The notes: generated by a model not told the origin, from the letters alone. Shown: positions 46,587 through 55,506, counted from the first letter of the stretch. The stretch: DNA of 64,000 bases from an uncultured Cellulophaga sp. (GCA_947496695.1 CANMEI010000007.1:62001-126000); one strand, 5' to 3'. Numbers and translations are program-made.

Positions 46587-48302
46587 ATGAAAAATATATT
46601 AAAATTATTTATACTAAGCTCAATTTTATCTTTGACCTCTTGTGAAGACTTTTTAGATAAAACACCTTTAGACGAAATTACTGAAGAATCTTACTACACT
46701 ACCGCTTCTGATTTACAAGCATCTGTTAATGGTTGGTATAATGATTTACCAGGTTGGTCAGCTACATCCGTAGGATATAATATTTTACCTGATATGTACT
46801 CTGATTTAGGGACATCACTAGAGCCTAGTAATAGACTCAGCGGATTGAGTTATTCAGTACCAACTTCATCTTCTACTTCAGTTTGGAGCTGGGATGAGGT
46901 AAGAGAAACAAATTGGTTATTAGATCACCTTGATCAAGTTGATGAAGATCAAGATGAAACTCTAGTTAATCAATATACCGGGGAAGCTTATTTTTTTAGA
47001 GCCTACTATTATTTTGAACTTTTAAAAAATTATGGTGATCTTCCTATATTTTCAGAATATTTTGACAATACTGATGATGAATATGTTTATGCTGCTAGAG
47101 ATCCTAGAAATGAAGTTGCTGATTTTATTATTTCAGATTTAAATACTGCAATATCTTTACTACAATCTTTTCCAGATATTTCTGGTCATCCAAGAATAAG
47201 TAGAGAAGCAGGTTATTTATTAAAAGCAAGAGTAGCACTATATGAAGGAACTTGGGAAAAATACCATTATGGAACTGACTTTGGAGTAGATGGGTCTGAT
47301 GGAGAAACATTTTTAGAAATAGCTGCAGATGCTGCTGAAGACTTAATAGATAGTGGAGTTTTCTCTTTATATAGTGATTATAAAACTTTGTTTAATCAAA
47401 CTGGCTACAGTGGAAATAGCGAAGTCATTCTTTGGAGAGATTACAATTCAGTAGAGCTTAGTATTAACAACGTTTTACAACAATCTTGGCCAAACAGATG
47501 TGGATATAGTAAATTTGCAATTGACAGTTATTTATGTACTGATGGAGATCCAATTTCTGTTAGTTCACTTTACCAAGGCAATCAAGATCTTTCAACAATT
47601 GAGACAAATAGAGACCCAAGATTAGCTGCAACCATAATGGTTCCTGGTGATGTTCAAGAAATTGATTCAGAAGACACTGTAGTTTACTGGGAATATCCTG
47701 ATTTCACAGCTACTAATACAGGTTTAACAGGCTATGAATCTGAAAAATATAGAGATCCTCAATACAATTCAGATTATAGTGATTTTACAGAAGATACATC
47801 AAGAATAATAATGAGATACGGTGAAGCATTATTAATTTATGCTGAAGCTAAAGCTGAATTAGGTACTATTACTCAAGCAGATTTAGATAAATCAATAAAC
47901 CTATTAAGAGCACGTGTTGATATGCCAAACATGACTATTGGCGGTATTACAACAGACCCAGATTGGCCTAATTATGGATATACTTTATCTAATATTCTAT
48001 ATGAAATTCGTAGAGAAAGAACTGTAGAATTAATGGCTGAAGGTTTTAGAGCTGACGACTTATATAGATGGAGAGCACATTCATTATTTGATGGTGATCA
48101 ACCAAGAGGTGCTTACTTAGAAGATGGTATTGTTAATACAACATTAAGTGCTTCTGATGCTGTTTTAGATAGCGATGGTTTTATATTACCTTTCTCTAGT
48201 ACTGGCAATTATAACTTTGATGAAAGTAAAGCTTACTTATTACCTATTCCCTCAGATGAATTAATATTAAATCCTAACCTTACTCAAAACCCAGGTTGGT
48301 AG
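46587..48302 (+). CDS. SusD-like surface glycan-binding lipoprotein (second pair)
   Basis: 571-residue lipoprotein with lipobox LSLTSC (Cys19) followed by EDFLDKTPLDEI, the textbook SusD N-terminus. Scaffold segments include TGEAYFFRAYYYFELLKNYGDLP, EAGYLLKARVALYEG and SRIIMRYGEALLIYAEAKAELG. IRRERTVELMAEGFRADDLYRWR and YLLPIPSDELILNPNLTQNPGW end the protein. It lies 14 bp after its SusC. Two terminator hairpins lie downstream, between this gene and the convergent TRAP genes. Confidence 0.94.
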   Translation: MKNILKLFILSSILSLTSCEDFLDKTPLDEITEESYYTTASDLQASVNGWYNDLPGWSATSVGYNILPDMYSDLGTSLEPSNRLSGLSYSVPTSSSTSVWSWDEVRETNWLLDHLDQVDEDQDETLVNQYTGEAYFFRAYYYFELLKNYGDLPIFSEYFDNTDDEYVYAARDPRNEVADFIISDLNTAISLLQSFPDISGHPRISREAGYLLKARVALYEGTWEKYHYGTDFGVDGSDGETFLEIAADAAEDLIDSGVFSLYSDYKTLFNQTGYSGNSEVILWRDYNSVELSINNVLQQSWPNRCGYSKFAIDSYLCTDGDPISVSSLYQGNQDLSTIETNRDPRLAATIMVPGDVQEIDSEDTVVYWEYPDFTATNTGLTGYESEKYRDPQYNSDYSDFTEDTSRIIMRYGEALLIYAEAKAELGTITQADLDKSINLLRARVDMPNMTIGGITTDPDWPNYGYTLSNILYEIRRERTVELMAEGFRADDLYRWRAHSLFDGDQPRGAYLEDGIVNTTLSASDAVLDSDGFILPFSSTGNYNFDESKAYLLPIPSDELILNPNLTQNPGW

Positions 48303-48338
48303 TAAAATAGTGTTTTTTAATAAATAGTTTCGTGTTTT

Positions 48339-48377
48339 AAAAAGTGTCCAGAATTAATTTTTTGGACATTTTTTTTT
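48339..48377 (+). terminator. Intrinsic terminator after the second SusCD pair
   Basis: Stem TGTCCA (48345-48350) and TGGACA (48363-48368), extended by a G-T pair and an A/T run, with a 12-nt loop and a tract of nine T. It ends the plus-strand transcript 37 bp past the SusD stop codon. Confidence 0.8.
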
Positions 48378-48532
48378 ATCTAAATACTCAAAAACAGGTA
48401 TCCTCAATTCATCTATAAAATTATAGCTGATTAAATAATAAGAAGTATATTAACAGAATACAAGAAGCTTATATCTCGTATATCCACCTTATATAAACCG
48501 TAAAACTTAGGTTACAATCATTTTTATTACAT

Positions 48533-48569
48533 AAAAAAACTCTCTCAATATTAAATTGAGAGAGTTTTT
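48533..48569. terminator. Bidirectional intrinsic terminator between convergent operons
   Basis: Perfect 12-bp stem AACTCTCTCAAT (48538-48549) and ATTGAGAGAGTT (48555-48566), with a 5-nt loop, A-run on the left and T-run on the right. It serves the minus-strand TRAP operon, which ends at 48591, and backs up the SusCD terminator. Confidence 0.9.
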
Positions 48570-48590
48570 AAATTCTATAGATAAGTAAGC

Positions 48591-49886
48591 CTATAAATCA
48601 AAAAGACTAGGTAACCAAAGGCTTAACTGAGAAAAATAAGTTACTAAAAAAAGAGCCAATATCATTGCCAAAAATAATGGCAGTAGTGGTTTAATTACCC
48701 TCTCTATTGTTGTTTTAGCTACACCTACTCCAACAAAAAGTACCGACCCAACAGGGGGCGTGCATAAACCAATACATAAATTTAATATCATTATAATACC
48801 AAAATGCACAGGATCTAATCCTAACTTAGTTACTACTGGCAAAAATATAGGTGTAAATATTAAAACTGCAGGAGTCATATCCATAAAAATACCTACAAAC
48901 AATAAAAGTAAATTAATTATTAATAAGATAACAATCTTATTATCACTAATACTTAATAACCCTGAACTTATATCTTGAGGAATATTTTCAAAAGATAACA
49001 CCCAAGACATACTCATTGAAGCTCCAATTAATAACATTACTATAGCTGTGGTTGAGGCGGAATCTAACAACACTTTTGGCAAATTGGTTAAGGTAATTTC
49101 TTTATAAATCATACCCAATACTAAAGTATATAGAACAGCTATTGCTGATGCTTCTGTTGCTGTAAATATCCCCGTAACAATTCCGCCAATTACAAGAACT
49201 AATAAAAACAAACTTGGCAATGCATCTATAAAAGTTTTAAATACTTCTTTTAAACTACTACGCTTACCTACTTTGTATTTTTTCTTCTTTGCCCAAAATG
49301 ATGCTACTATCATTAAAAACAAACCCGTTAATATACCTGGAATATAACCTGCTAAAAATAATGCTGCAATTGATGCTCCTCCACTAGCTAATGAATAAAC
49401 AATAAGCACATTACTTGGTGGTATAATTAAACCTGTTGTTGCTGAGGTTATGTTAACTGCCGCACCAAATTCTTTGGAGTATCCTTCTTTCTCCATTTCA
49501 GGCCCTAGAATACTTCCCATTGCTGATGCTGAAGCCATTGCAGAACCTGCAATAGCTCCCATTAACATTGCAGAAATTACATTTATTAATGCTAAACCGC
49601 CTGGCAAGCTCCCCACTAAGGTTTTTGCAAAAGCAATTAATCTGTGTGCTATACCACCTTTATTCATAAGCTCTCCAGAAAGAATAAAAAATGGAATGGC
49701 TAAAAGTGCAAAACTATCTAAACCTGTACCTATTCTCTGTGATACAGTGGTGAATGCTGGTAATGCCGGTATACTTACCAACATTGTTAATAATGCTGAT
49801 ATTGTGATACTCCATGCCACGGGAGTGCCTATGGCTAGTAAACACAAAAAACTAATTACTAATACAAGTACTGGAATATAATCCAT
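48591..49886 (-). CDS. TRAP transporter large permease (DctM type)
   Basis: 431-residue inner-membrane permease of the tripartite ATP-independent periplasmic family, with about 12 helices. Characteristic segments are GTPVAWSITISALLTML, IPFFILSGELMNKGGIAHRLIAFAKTLVGSLPGGLA, GAIAGSAMASASAMGSILGPEMEKEGY and ITSATTGLIIPPSNVLIVYSLASGG. It works with the small permease and binding protein encoded immediately upstream. TRAP systems use sodium gradients to import carboxylates such as uronates, sialic acid and dicarboxylates; with a GH88 gene in this locus a hexuronate is the best guess. Confidence 0.93.
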   Translation of the reverse strand: MDYIPVLVLVISFLCLLAIGTPVAWSITISALLTMLVSIPALPAFTTVSQRIGTGLDSFALLAIPFFILSGELMNKGGIAHRLIAFAKTLVGSLPGGLALINVISAMLMGAIAGSAMASASAMGSILGPEMEKEGYSKEFGAAVNITSATTGLIIPPSNVLIVYSLASGGASIAALFLAGYIPGILTGLFLMIVASFWAKKKKYKVGKRSSLKEVFKTFIDALPSLFLLVLVIGGIVTGIFTATEASAIAVLYTLVLGMIYKEITLTNLPKVLLDSASTTAIVMLLIGASMSMSWVLSFENIPQDISSGLLSISDNKIVILLIINLLLLFVGIFMDMTPAVLIFTPIFLPVVTKLGLDPVHFGIIMILNLCIGLCTPPVGSVLFVGVGVAKTTIERVIKPLLPLFLAMILALFLVTYFSQLSLWLPSLFDL

Positions 49887-49892
49887 AATATC

Positions 49893-50351
49893 TTAAGAGT
49901 TTAAAAGGTCTGAAATTTTATAATAGATAATTAATATGCCACTAATAGGAATCACCAAGTATACTAATGCCAATGGCATTTGCAATGCTGGAGAAAATTG
50001 TTTTAAAACATAGGTAATGTATACCAACCTACTACCACCAATTACTAAAGCTGTTATGCTAAAAAGAATGATTAATATTCTAACTATTACTTTCAACTTC
50101 TTTTGTTTGCTTTCACTTAATCGTGATGGTAGCACATCAATAGCTACATGATTATTTTTACCTGATACATAGGCGGCTCCTAAAACACCAACCCATATCA
50201 TTAAATATCGTGCAAGTTCATCGGTAAAAGAACTTGGTTCTCCTAAACAGTAACGACTAAAAACTTGCCAAAGAACGTTAATAACCATTATGCCCATTAT
50301 TACAACTAATACGTTAGATAGTATTTTGTCAATTTTGGTTCTTAATTTCAT
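49893..50351 (-). CDS. TRAP transporter small permease (DctQ type)
   Basis: 152-residue protein with four predicted helices. NVLVVIMGIMVINVLWQVFSRY near the N-terminus and SSFTDELARYLMIWVGVLGAAYVSGKNNHVAIDVLP in the middle are the standard DctQ blocks. It lies 6 bp before the large permease gene and 3 bp after the binding-protein gene, the usual P-Q-M order. No substrate information is held here. Confidence 0.92.
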   Translation of the reverse strand: MKLRTKIDKILSNVLVVIMGIMVINVLWQVFSRYCLGEPSSFTDELARYLMIWVGVLGAAYVSGKNNHVAIDVLPSRLSESKQKKLKVIVRILIILFSITALVIGGSRLVYITYVLKQFSPALQMPLALVYLVIPISGILIIYYKISDLLNS

Positions 50352-50354
50352 ATT

Positions 50355-51335
50355 TTATTTTGTTGCTTTTATTTCTTGGATAAGACTATAAAACTCTTTA
50401 TCAGACTTATAACCTTCGTAGATATCTCCTAATTTATCAGCAAAAAGGGTTTTATCAGGACGAATAATTTCTACTCCTGCTTTTTGAACTTCTTCTAATG
50501 CTTCTGCTTCTGCTTCTGCCCAAAGTTTTCTTTGATATACAACTGAATTGTCAACTGCTTGTTGCAACCAACCTTTTTCCTCTTCTGAAAGCTGTTCCCA
50601 TAAATGTGTGCCAATTACTAAAACATCTGGTAAAGAGGTATGTTCATCTAAAGTGTAAAATTTACAAACTTCGTAATGGCGTGATAAGTAAAAACTTGGT
50701 GGATTATTTTCTGCTCCATCTACAACACCTTGTTGTAAAGAAGTATATAATTCTCCCCATGAAATAGGAGTTGGCGAGCCTCCTAAAGCTTTTACCATGT
50801 TCATGGCTGTGACACTTTCCATTACTCTTACTTTTAAGCCTTTTAAATCACTGGGTGTATTAATCGGCCGGTCTTTAGTATAAAAACTTCTACTACCTGC
50901 ATCATAGTATCCTAAACCTTTTAACCAAAATTTTTCACTCTCACCTAATAATTTTTTACCAATAGGACCATCTAATACTTGAAAAGAATGCTCTCTATCT
51001 CTAAAAAGAAATGGCAAACCTAAAACTCTCATTTTGGGTGCAAAGTTTTCTAAAGTACCTACTGATATTTTAGTCATATCAAGACTTCCTATTTGCAGTA
51101 ATTCTAAATTTTCGCGTTCAGTACCTAGTTGTTGATTAGGATAAATTTTTAATTCTAGTTTACCTCCTGAAATTTCAACTAAATCTTCACCCATTTTAAC
51201 CATTGCTATGTGTACAGAATGACTAACATCTAATCCATGAGCAAGTTTAATGGTTTTATTTTCTTCAATTGTGTTACAACTAAAAAAACAAAGAAAATAC
51301 AATGCCATTAAAAAATAAGAAATATTTTTTTTCAT
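50355..51335 (-). CDS. TRAP transporter substrate-binding lipoprotein (DctP type)
   Basis: 326-residue binding protein, lipobox FFSC (Cys20), so it is lipid-anchored rather than free as in most Proteobacteria. IKLAHGLDVSHSVHIAMVKMGEDLVE starts the fold; LKGLKVRVMES carries the conserved Arg that grips the substrate carboxylate; TSLQQGVVDGAENNPPSF is the hinge block, and the GAENN form is common in binding proteins for uronates and related sugar acids. The L-fucose genes upstream in the same operon and the GH88 at the window edge fit uptake of glucuronate or its unsaturated derivative. Specificity is inferred. Confidence 0.9.
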   Translation of the reverse strand: MKKNISYFLMALYFLCFFSCNTIEENKTIKLAHGLDVSHSVHIAMVKMGEDLVEISGGKLELKIYPNQQLGTERENLELLQIGSLDMTKISVGTLENFAPKMRVLGLPFLFRDREHSFQVLDGPIGKKLLGESEKFWLKGLGYYDAGSRSFYTKDRPINTPSDLKGLKVRVMESVTAMNMVKALGGSPTPISWGELYTSLQQGVVDGAENNPPSFYLSRHYEVCKFYTLDEHTSLPDVLVIGTHLWEQLSEEEKGWLQQAVDNSVVYQRKLWAEAEAEALEEVQKAGVEIIRPDKTLFADKLGDIYEGYKSDKEFYSLIQEIKATK

Positions 51336-51423
51336 TATAACGCTATTAAAATTTTGAAATAACTATTACTATACAAGAAATAGTTATTAGATATGAAAAG
51401 TCTCTTAAGTTGGTTTTACTTAC

Positions 51424-52605
51424 TTAATTGATTGAGACTACTAAAGGATTATTAACTTTTGTAGTAAAGTTTTGAATGTGCCTTTCCCAAAGTTCTTTAG
51501 TTGGATATTGACCAGATTCTTTCCAAGCAAAACCTGCATAGTAAACAACTTTTTGTTGATCAACTTTCAAAGTTGCAAATAAGTTACTTTGATCTACTAA
51601 ACTTGTTTCAAAATGATCAGATGCTATCATTGCATCATTAGGAACAACAATTGCTGTTCCTAATTCAGAACCATCATGTGGTTCCCAATAGCTAACCCAA
51701 CCTTCATTAACATTTTGGGTAACTTCTCCTTTTTTATCATGTAAAGTTAAACCTACTGATAATGTATCTACTCCTGTTACATTTACCTCAAAACGTGAAA
51801 AATTTGTACCATAGTCTAATGAAATGTGTTTACGTTCTTTTACTTCTTTACCAGCAACATCCCAAACAGCATATTCTAAAATAAAACTAGTTCTAATTGG
51901 TCCATTAGTGATTGTTTTCCAATGTGTAAAGTTTTTAGAAACATAGTATGTTGTATCATTTTTAACGGCAGTACCTCCTACACCTCTACTTACTCCTACA
52001 TGAAAATTATCTAATCCTTCACCTGTATCTTTATGGTAAGCACCTGGATTTTTATCATTTTTAGCATACCACTTATTTATTATAGGATAATCTACTTTTT
52101 TTAACCAAGCATCTATACCGCTTGACAACGTTCCACCTGCAACACTATCTTCAACCATTTGTTGAGCAACAGGGCCGTAGGTTCTAAACGCTACTTTATT
52201 ATTTTCCCAAGCGTAATCATCTGTTCTCTCTGGAACAAAGCGAGAATAACAATATACTACAGTATCTTTAACTAAATTTTCAGCAATTACTAACTCGTAT
52301 TTTTTATTAGATGAAGCTTTTAATTCTGGCTGAAATAATAACATATCTACATTACCATCAGCATCTTGATCTATAAATTGAGAAGTTATTACTTCTTTCG
52401 TATCAGTGTTTCTAATTACAAGGTTTTCAAAATTTATGGTTGTAGCTAAGTTTAGTGATTTTTTAGATATTTCAATAGTTTCAAAAGACCTTGGTACTTC
52501 TAAGGTATTAGATACAGTAATTGTTTTTACCACATTACTTTCTTCCTCACAACTTGTAATAATTGATACTGAGGCTAAGCAACAGAGAATTAATATTTTT
52601 TTCAT
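51424..52605 (-). CDS. DUF4861-type lipoprotein
   Basis: 393 residues, lipobox IITSC (Cys19) then EEESNVV, typical of surface lipoproteins. It looks all-beta. Recognisable stretches are SQFIDQDADGNVDMLLFQPEL, WENNKVAFRTYGP, NKWYAKNDKNPGAYHKDTGEGLDNFHVGVSRGVGG and EGWVSYWEPHDGSELGTAIVVP, which I associate with the DUF4861 group found beside uronate and polysaccharide-lyase genes in Bacteroidota. I know of no proven reaction. Clustered His, Asp and Trp residues in the second half would fit a sugar-binding or catalytic cleft. It lies between the mutarotase gene (36 bp) and the TRAP binding protein gene (88 bp). Confidence 0.65.
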   Translation of the reverse strand: MKKILILCCLASVSIITSCEEESNVVKTITVSNTLEVPRSFETIEISKKSLNLATTINFENLVIRNTDTKEVITSQFIDQDADGNVDMLLFQPELKASSNKKYELVIAENLVKDTVVYCYSRFVPERTDDYAWENNKVAFRTYGPVAQQMVEDSVAGGTLSSGIDAWLKKVDYPIINKWYAKNDKNPGAYHKDTGEGLDNFHVGVSRGVGGTAVKNDTTYYVSKNFTHWKTITNGPIRTSFILEYAVWDVAGKEVKERKHISLDYGTNFSRFEVNVTGVDTLSVGLTLHDKKGEVTQNVNEGWVSYWEPHDGSELGTAIVVPNDAMIASDHFETSLVDQSNLFATLKVDQQKVVYYAGFAWKESGQYPTKELWERHIQNFTTKVNNPLVVSIN

Positions 52606-52641
52606 TTTTAAAAAGTTTAGTTGAGTTAATTTTTTAAAATT

Positions 52642-52971
52642 TTATAATTTAAAAATCTGATCCATAAGTATCCATTTTTCTCCAGGTTTTGATCCTGGCA
52701 ATTGTTGTTGATAGTTCCACATTAGATTCTCCCACTTTTGAACAATTTCATTATCACTGTCCATCTTCCCTTTATTTTCTAATGTAAAATTATCTGTAGT
52801 CTCAATGATCATAAATAATCTATTGTTAACTAAATAGATTTCTGCATTAATAATTCCTGATGACGAAATACTTTCTAAAATTTCTGGCCATACATTTTTG
52901 TGATAATCAACATATTCATTTATCAGTTTCTCATCATCTTTTAAATCAAGTGCAAAACAAAATTTTTTCAT
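52642..52971 (-). CDS. L-rhamnose/L-fucose mutarotase family protein
   Basis: 109 residues, cytoplasmic. A small ferredoxin-like dimer of the RhaM (DUF718) family, which interconverts alpha and beta anomers of deoxyhexoses. Key blocks are YVDYHKNVWPEI (20-31, with His24 as the likely catalytic base), GIINAEIYLVNNRLFMIIET and WENLMW, and a terminal FKL. It lies 14 bp downstream of an L-fucose permease gene and in the same operon as an L-fucose dehydrogenase gene. L-fucose is therefore more likely than L-rhamnose as its sugar, supplying the anomer the dehydrogenase uses. Family call is strong, sugar by context. Confidence 0.82.
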   Translation of the reverse strand: MKKFCFALDLKDDEKLINEYVDYHKNVWPEILESISSSGIINAEIYLVNNRLFMIIETTDNFTLENKGKMDSDNEIVQKWENLMWNYQQQLPGSKPGEKWILMDQIFKL

Positions 52972-52985
52972 AATAAGTTATATTA

Positions 52986-54320
52986 TTATGCTGTTTCGTG
53001 TTTCGTAAAAACTCTTAAGCCATACCAGGCAATGTATAAAAAGCACAATAATGGGAGTATAAATGAGAAGTTTACTTCTGCTACCCCTAGTATAGAAGTA
53101 TCTGCCACGCCACTACCACCAGCATCAATTATCATTCCTTGTAGCATTGGTAACAAAGCACCGCCAACTATAGCCATAACCAAACCTGCAGAGCCTACTT
53201 TTGATTCTTCTTCTGATAAATCATTTAATGCTATACCGTAAATAGTTGGAAACATTAATGACATACAAAATGAAATTCCTACAACACAATAAAGACCATA
53301 AACACTTTCAATAAACATTGCACCTGCTACAAAAGCACCTCCTAAAATTGCGAAAAACATTAACAATTTACCTGGACTCATCACACGTAACATTGCAATA
53401 CCTACTATTCTACCTAATGTAAACATGATAAAAGCTACAAATTGATAGGCAAAAACGTCAATTTTCTCATAACCAGCCACACCTACATTTGCTAAATCAA
53501 TTGCTTCTGCATATTGATAAATATAGGTCCATGTCATAATTTGAGCACCAACATATAATATTTGTGCAATGACTCCTAAAACGTATTTTCTATTTTTAAT
53601 TAAATTTTTAAATGTATCACCCAAACTCGGCATATTACCTTCTTCTTTAGACTGTGGCATTTTGTTCACCAAAAACAATACAAAAACGGCTAAAATCACC
53701 AAACCAAGAACCACATAAGGGTCACGAATTACAGCTAAATCTGCCACTCTAATCATTGTTCTTTTAGCTTCATCTAAAGCACTAAAATCTGCAATATCAT
53801 CAGACTGTAATTTATCGTATACAAAGAATTTTGCTACTAATAAACCTGCTATTAACCCTACCGGATTAACAGATTGTGCTAAATTCAAACGCTGGGTAGC
53901 TGTTTCTCTGGCTCCCATTGCTAAAATATATGGATTGGCTGCAGTCTCCAAAAAAGCTAAACCGAATGTTAGTACGTATAATCCTAAGCAGAAAAACCAA
54001 AACTGTTCTGTAATTGCCGCAGGATAAAATAATAATGCCCCTACTGCGTATAAACCTAACCCTATTAAAACACCAACTTTATATGAATACTTACGCATAA
54101 ACATTGCTGCAGGTAAAGCCATACAAAAATACCCGCCATAAAAAGCCATTTGCACCCATGATGCTTGTGTATTTGTTAACTCTAAAACTTTTTTAAATGC
54201 ATTTACCATAGGATCAGTTACTGCATTGGCAAATCCCCACAATGCGAATAATGAGGTTACTAATATGAATGGTATTATTATTATTTTTGAAACTACTGGA
54301 GTTTTTTGATTATTTTCCAT
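52986..54320 (-). CDS. fucP: L-fucose:H+ symporter, FucP family
   Basis: 444-residue inner-membrane major facilitator protein with 12 helices. ALWGFANAVTDPMVNAFKKVLELTNTQASWVQMAFYGGYF (27-64, including Asp36) and FGLAFLETAANPYILAMG (119-136, including Glu125) match the FucP group, in which equivalent Asp and Glu residues bind sugar and proton. Many Bacteroidota homologues carry other sugars, so L-fucose is a prediction that gains weight from the neighbouring mutarotase and L-fucose dehydrogenase genes. It lies 77 bp downstream of the latter. Confidence 0.82.
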   Translation of the reverse strand: MENNQKTPVVSKIIIIPFILVTSLFALWGFANAVTDPMVNAFKKVLELTNTQASWVQMAFYGGYFCMALPAAMFMRKYSYKVGVLIGLGLYAVGALLFYPAAITEQFWFFCLGLYVLTFGLAFLETAANPYILAMGARETATQRLNLAQSVNPVGLIAGLLVAKFFVYDKLQSDDIADFSALDEAKRTMIRVADLAVIRDPYVVLGLVILAVFVLFLVNKMPQSKEEGNMPSLGDTFKNLIKNRKYVLGVIAQILYVGAQIMTWTYIYQYAEAIDLANVGVAGYEKIDVFAYQFVAFIMFTLGRIVGIAMLRVMSPGKLLMFFAILGGAFVAGAMFIESVYGLYCVVGISFCMSLMFPTIYGIALNDLSEEESKVGSAGLVMAIVGGALLPMLQGMIIDAGGSGVADTSILGVAEVNFSFILPLLCFLYIAWYGLRVFTKHETA

Positions 54321-54397
54321 TAATTGATTTTAATTTTCTTAAGTTACTTTTAGTAGTGCTACTTTTTCAGTTGAGTTAAAAATTTGTTTTAGATACG

Positions 54398-55180
54398 CTA
54401 TTTTATAGACCTATCTAAATGTGTGTAACCACCATCTACATATATTAATTGACCTGTTGTATGACTTGATTTATCTGAAAGTAAAAACACAACCATATCT
54501 GCAATTTCTTCCACAGTCGTCATTCTATTTTCTAAAGGGATTATATTATTTATTTCTTGAAGTTTTTTATCTCCATCTTCAAATGTTTTAATCCATTTTT
54601 CATACAATGGGGTAAAACACTCTGCTACAATAAGTGCATTAACACGAATACTATACGGTAAAAGTTCAACAGCCCATTCTCTTGTTAAAGAATTTCTTCC
54701 TCCGTTTGCGGCCGCATAACCTGATGTACCACCTTGACCTGTGTCAGCCGTTTTTGATCCAATATTCACAATAGATCCTTTAGTTTTTTTCAGTTCAGGC
54801 AACACATGATGTGCCATTAAGTAATAGTGAACTAAATTGCGCTCTAAAGATTTAATAAAATCTTTATGATTACCATGCTCTAAACTTACGCCATCATTAA
54901 CTCCTGCATTATTAACTAACCCATCTATACGACCGTATTTTTTAATTACTTGGTCAACAGCATTTTTACACTGTACCGGATCTGTTAATTCAGCTAGTGT
55001 GTAAAACAACTCTTTCCCTTGGTTCTTAAAAGACTCTTCTACATCCAATACACTCTCTTTATTTCTTGTAACAATTACTGGTATTGCACCTTCATTTGCT
55101 AAAGACATAACAATACCTAGGCCAATTCCTTTTGAGCCACCCGTTACAATAATAACTTTACCTTCTAAATTTAAATTCAT
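54398..55180 (-). CDS. L-fucose dehydrogenase, SDR family (variant active site)
   Basis: 260-residue short-chain dehydrogenase, cytoplasmic. Cofactor loop TGGSKGIGLG (13-22), NNAGVND (90-96), and the signature region ERNLVHYYLMAHHVLPEL, GSKTADTGQGGTSGY and TPLYEKWIKTFE, ending in GGYTHLDRS. From memory these match the L-fucose dehydrogenases of Burkholderia type, which oxidise L-fucose to the lactone in the non-phosphorylated pathway. Ser142 and Tyr155 are in place, but the catalytic lysine of YxxxK is Asn (Tyr155-Ala-Ala-Ala-Asn159), which is unusual. The later pathway genes (lactonase, fuconate dehydratase) are not in the window. First gene of its operon. Confidence 0.75.
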   Translation of the reverse strand: MNLNLEGKVIIVTGGSKGIGLGIVMSLANEGAIPVIVTRNKESVLDVEESFKNQGKELFYTLAELTDPVQCKNAVDQVIKKYGRIDGLVNNAGVNDGVSLEHGNHKDFIKSLERNLVHYYLMAHHVLPELKKTKGSIVNIGSKTADTGQGGTSGYAAANGGRNSLTREWAVELLPYSIRVNALIVAECFTPLYEKWIKTFEDGDKKLQEINNIIPLENRMTTVEEIADMVVFLLSDKSSHTTGQLIYVDGGYTHLDRSIK

Positions 55181-55506
55181 TCTATTTTTGAAAAATTACA
55201 TTATTATGTTTAACTAAATATCTACCAACATTCCTTACTTTAAAAAAAATTACTTTTTATTAAATCATAAGCTGTTTATTTTACAATTCGTTTAGAATTA
55301 CTCATAAATTAGCCCATAATTCCGCTAAAAAAATAGCTTAATTCTCATTTTCTTAAGAAGTCTTTTCATTTTTGGTTAATTCATAAATTTAGCTCTTTAA
55401 ATTTCAACAGGCAATAAATTTAGACGAGCGTCAATTGTTGTAGCATCATTGTCAACTTATTTACACGTTTTGTATAATTTACACTTCTATCAAAAAAACA
55501 AATCAA
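55181..55506. other. 326-bp intergenic region upstream of the L-fucose operon
   Basis: No ORF or RNA gene seen. It separates two minus-strand operons and should hold the promoter for 48591-55180. No convincing terminator hairpin for the upstream operon is visible; the only inverted repeats are 4-bp ones such as GACG/CGTC at 55423-55432. A partial match to the susC-promoter element lies at 55384-55446. Confidence 0.5.
55384..55446 (-). promoter_or_regulatory. Tentative third copy of the susC-promoter element and -7 box
   Basis: On the minus strand GTCTAAATTT (55425-55416) resembles GTCGAATTT, with ACA at the expected position upstream, and TAAATTTA (55391-55384) follows 34 bases after the G of GTC, against 35 in the two susC promoters. 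The GGTT block is not kept and the leader would be about 195 nt, so this is weak. Confidence 0.25.

Noticed and set aside
49450-49881. Plus-strand open frame of 143 codons inside the TRAP large permease gene
   Set aside because: Fully antisense to a clear DctM gene; hydrophobic codons reversed give such frames, and there is no family signature.
55423-55440. Short inverted repeats (GACG/CGTC, CAATTG) considered as a terminator after the DUF6250 gene
   Set aside because: Stems are only 4-6 bp, there is no T-run in the right place, and they lie upstream of the L-fucose operon where promoter elements are expected.
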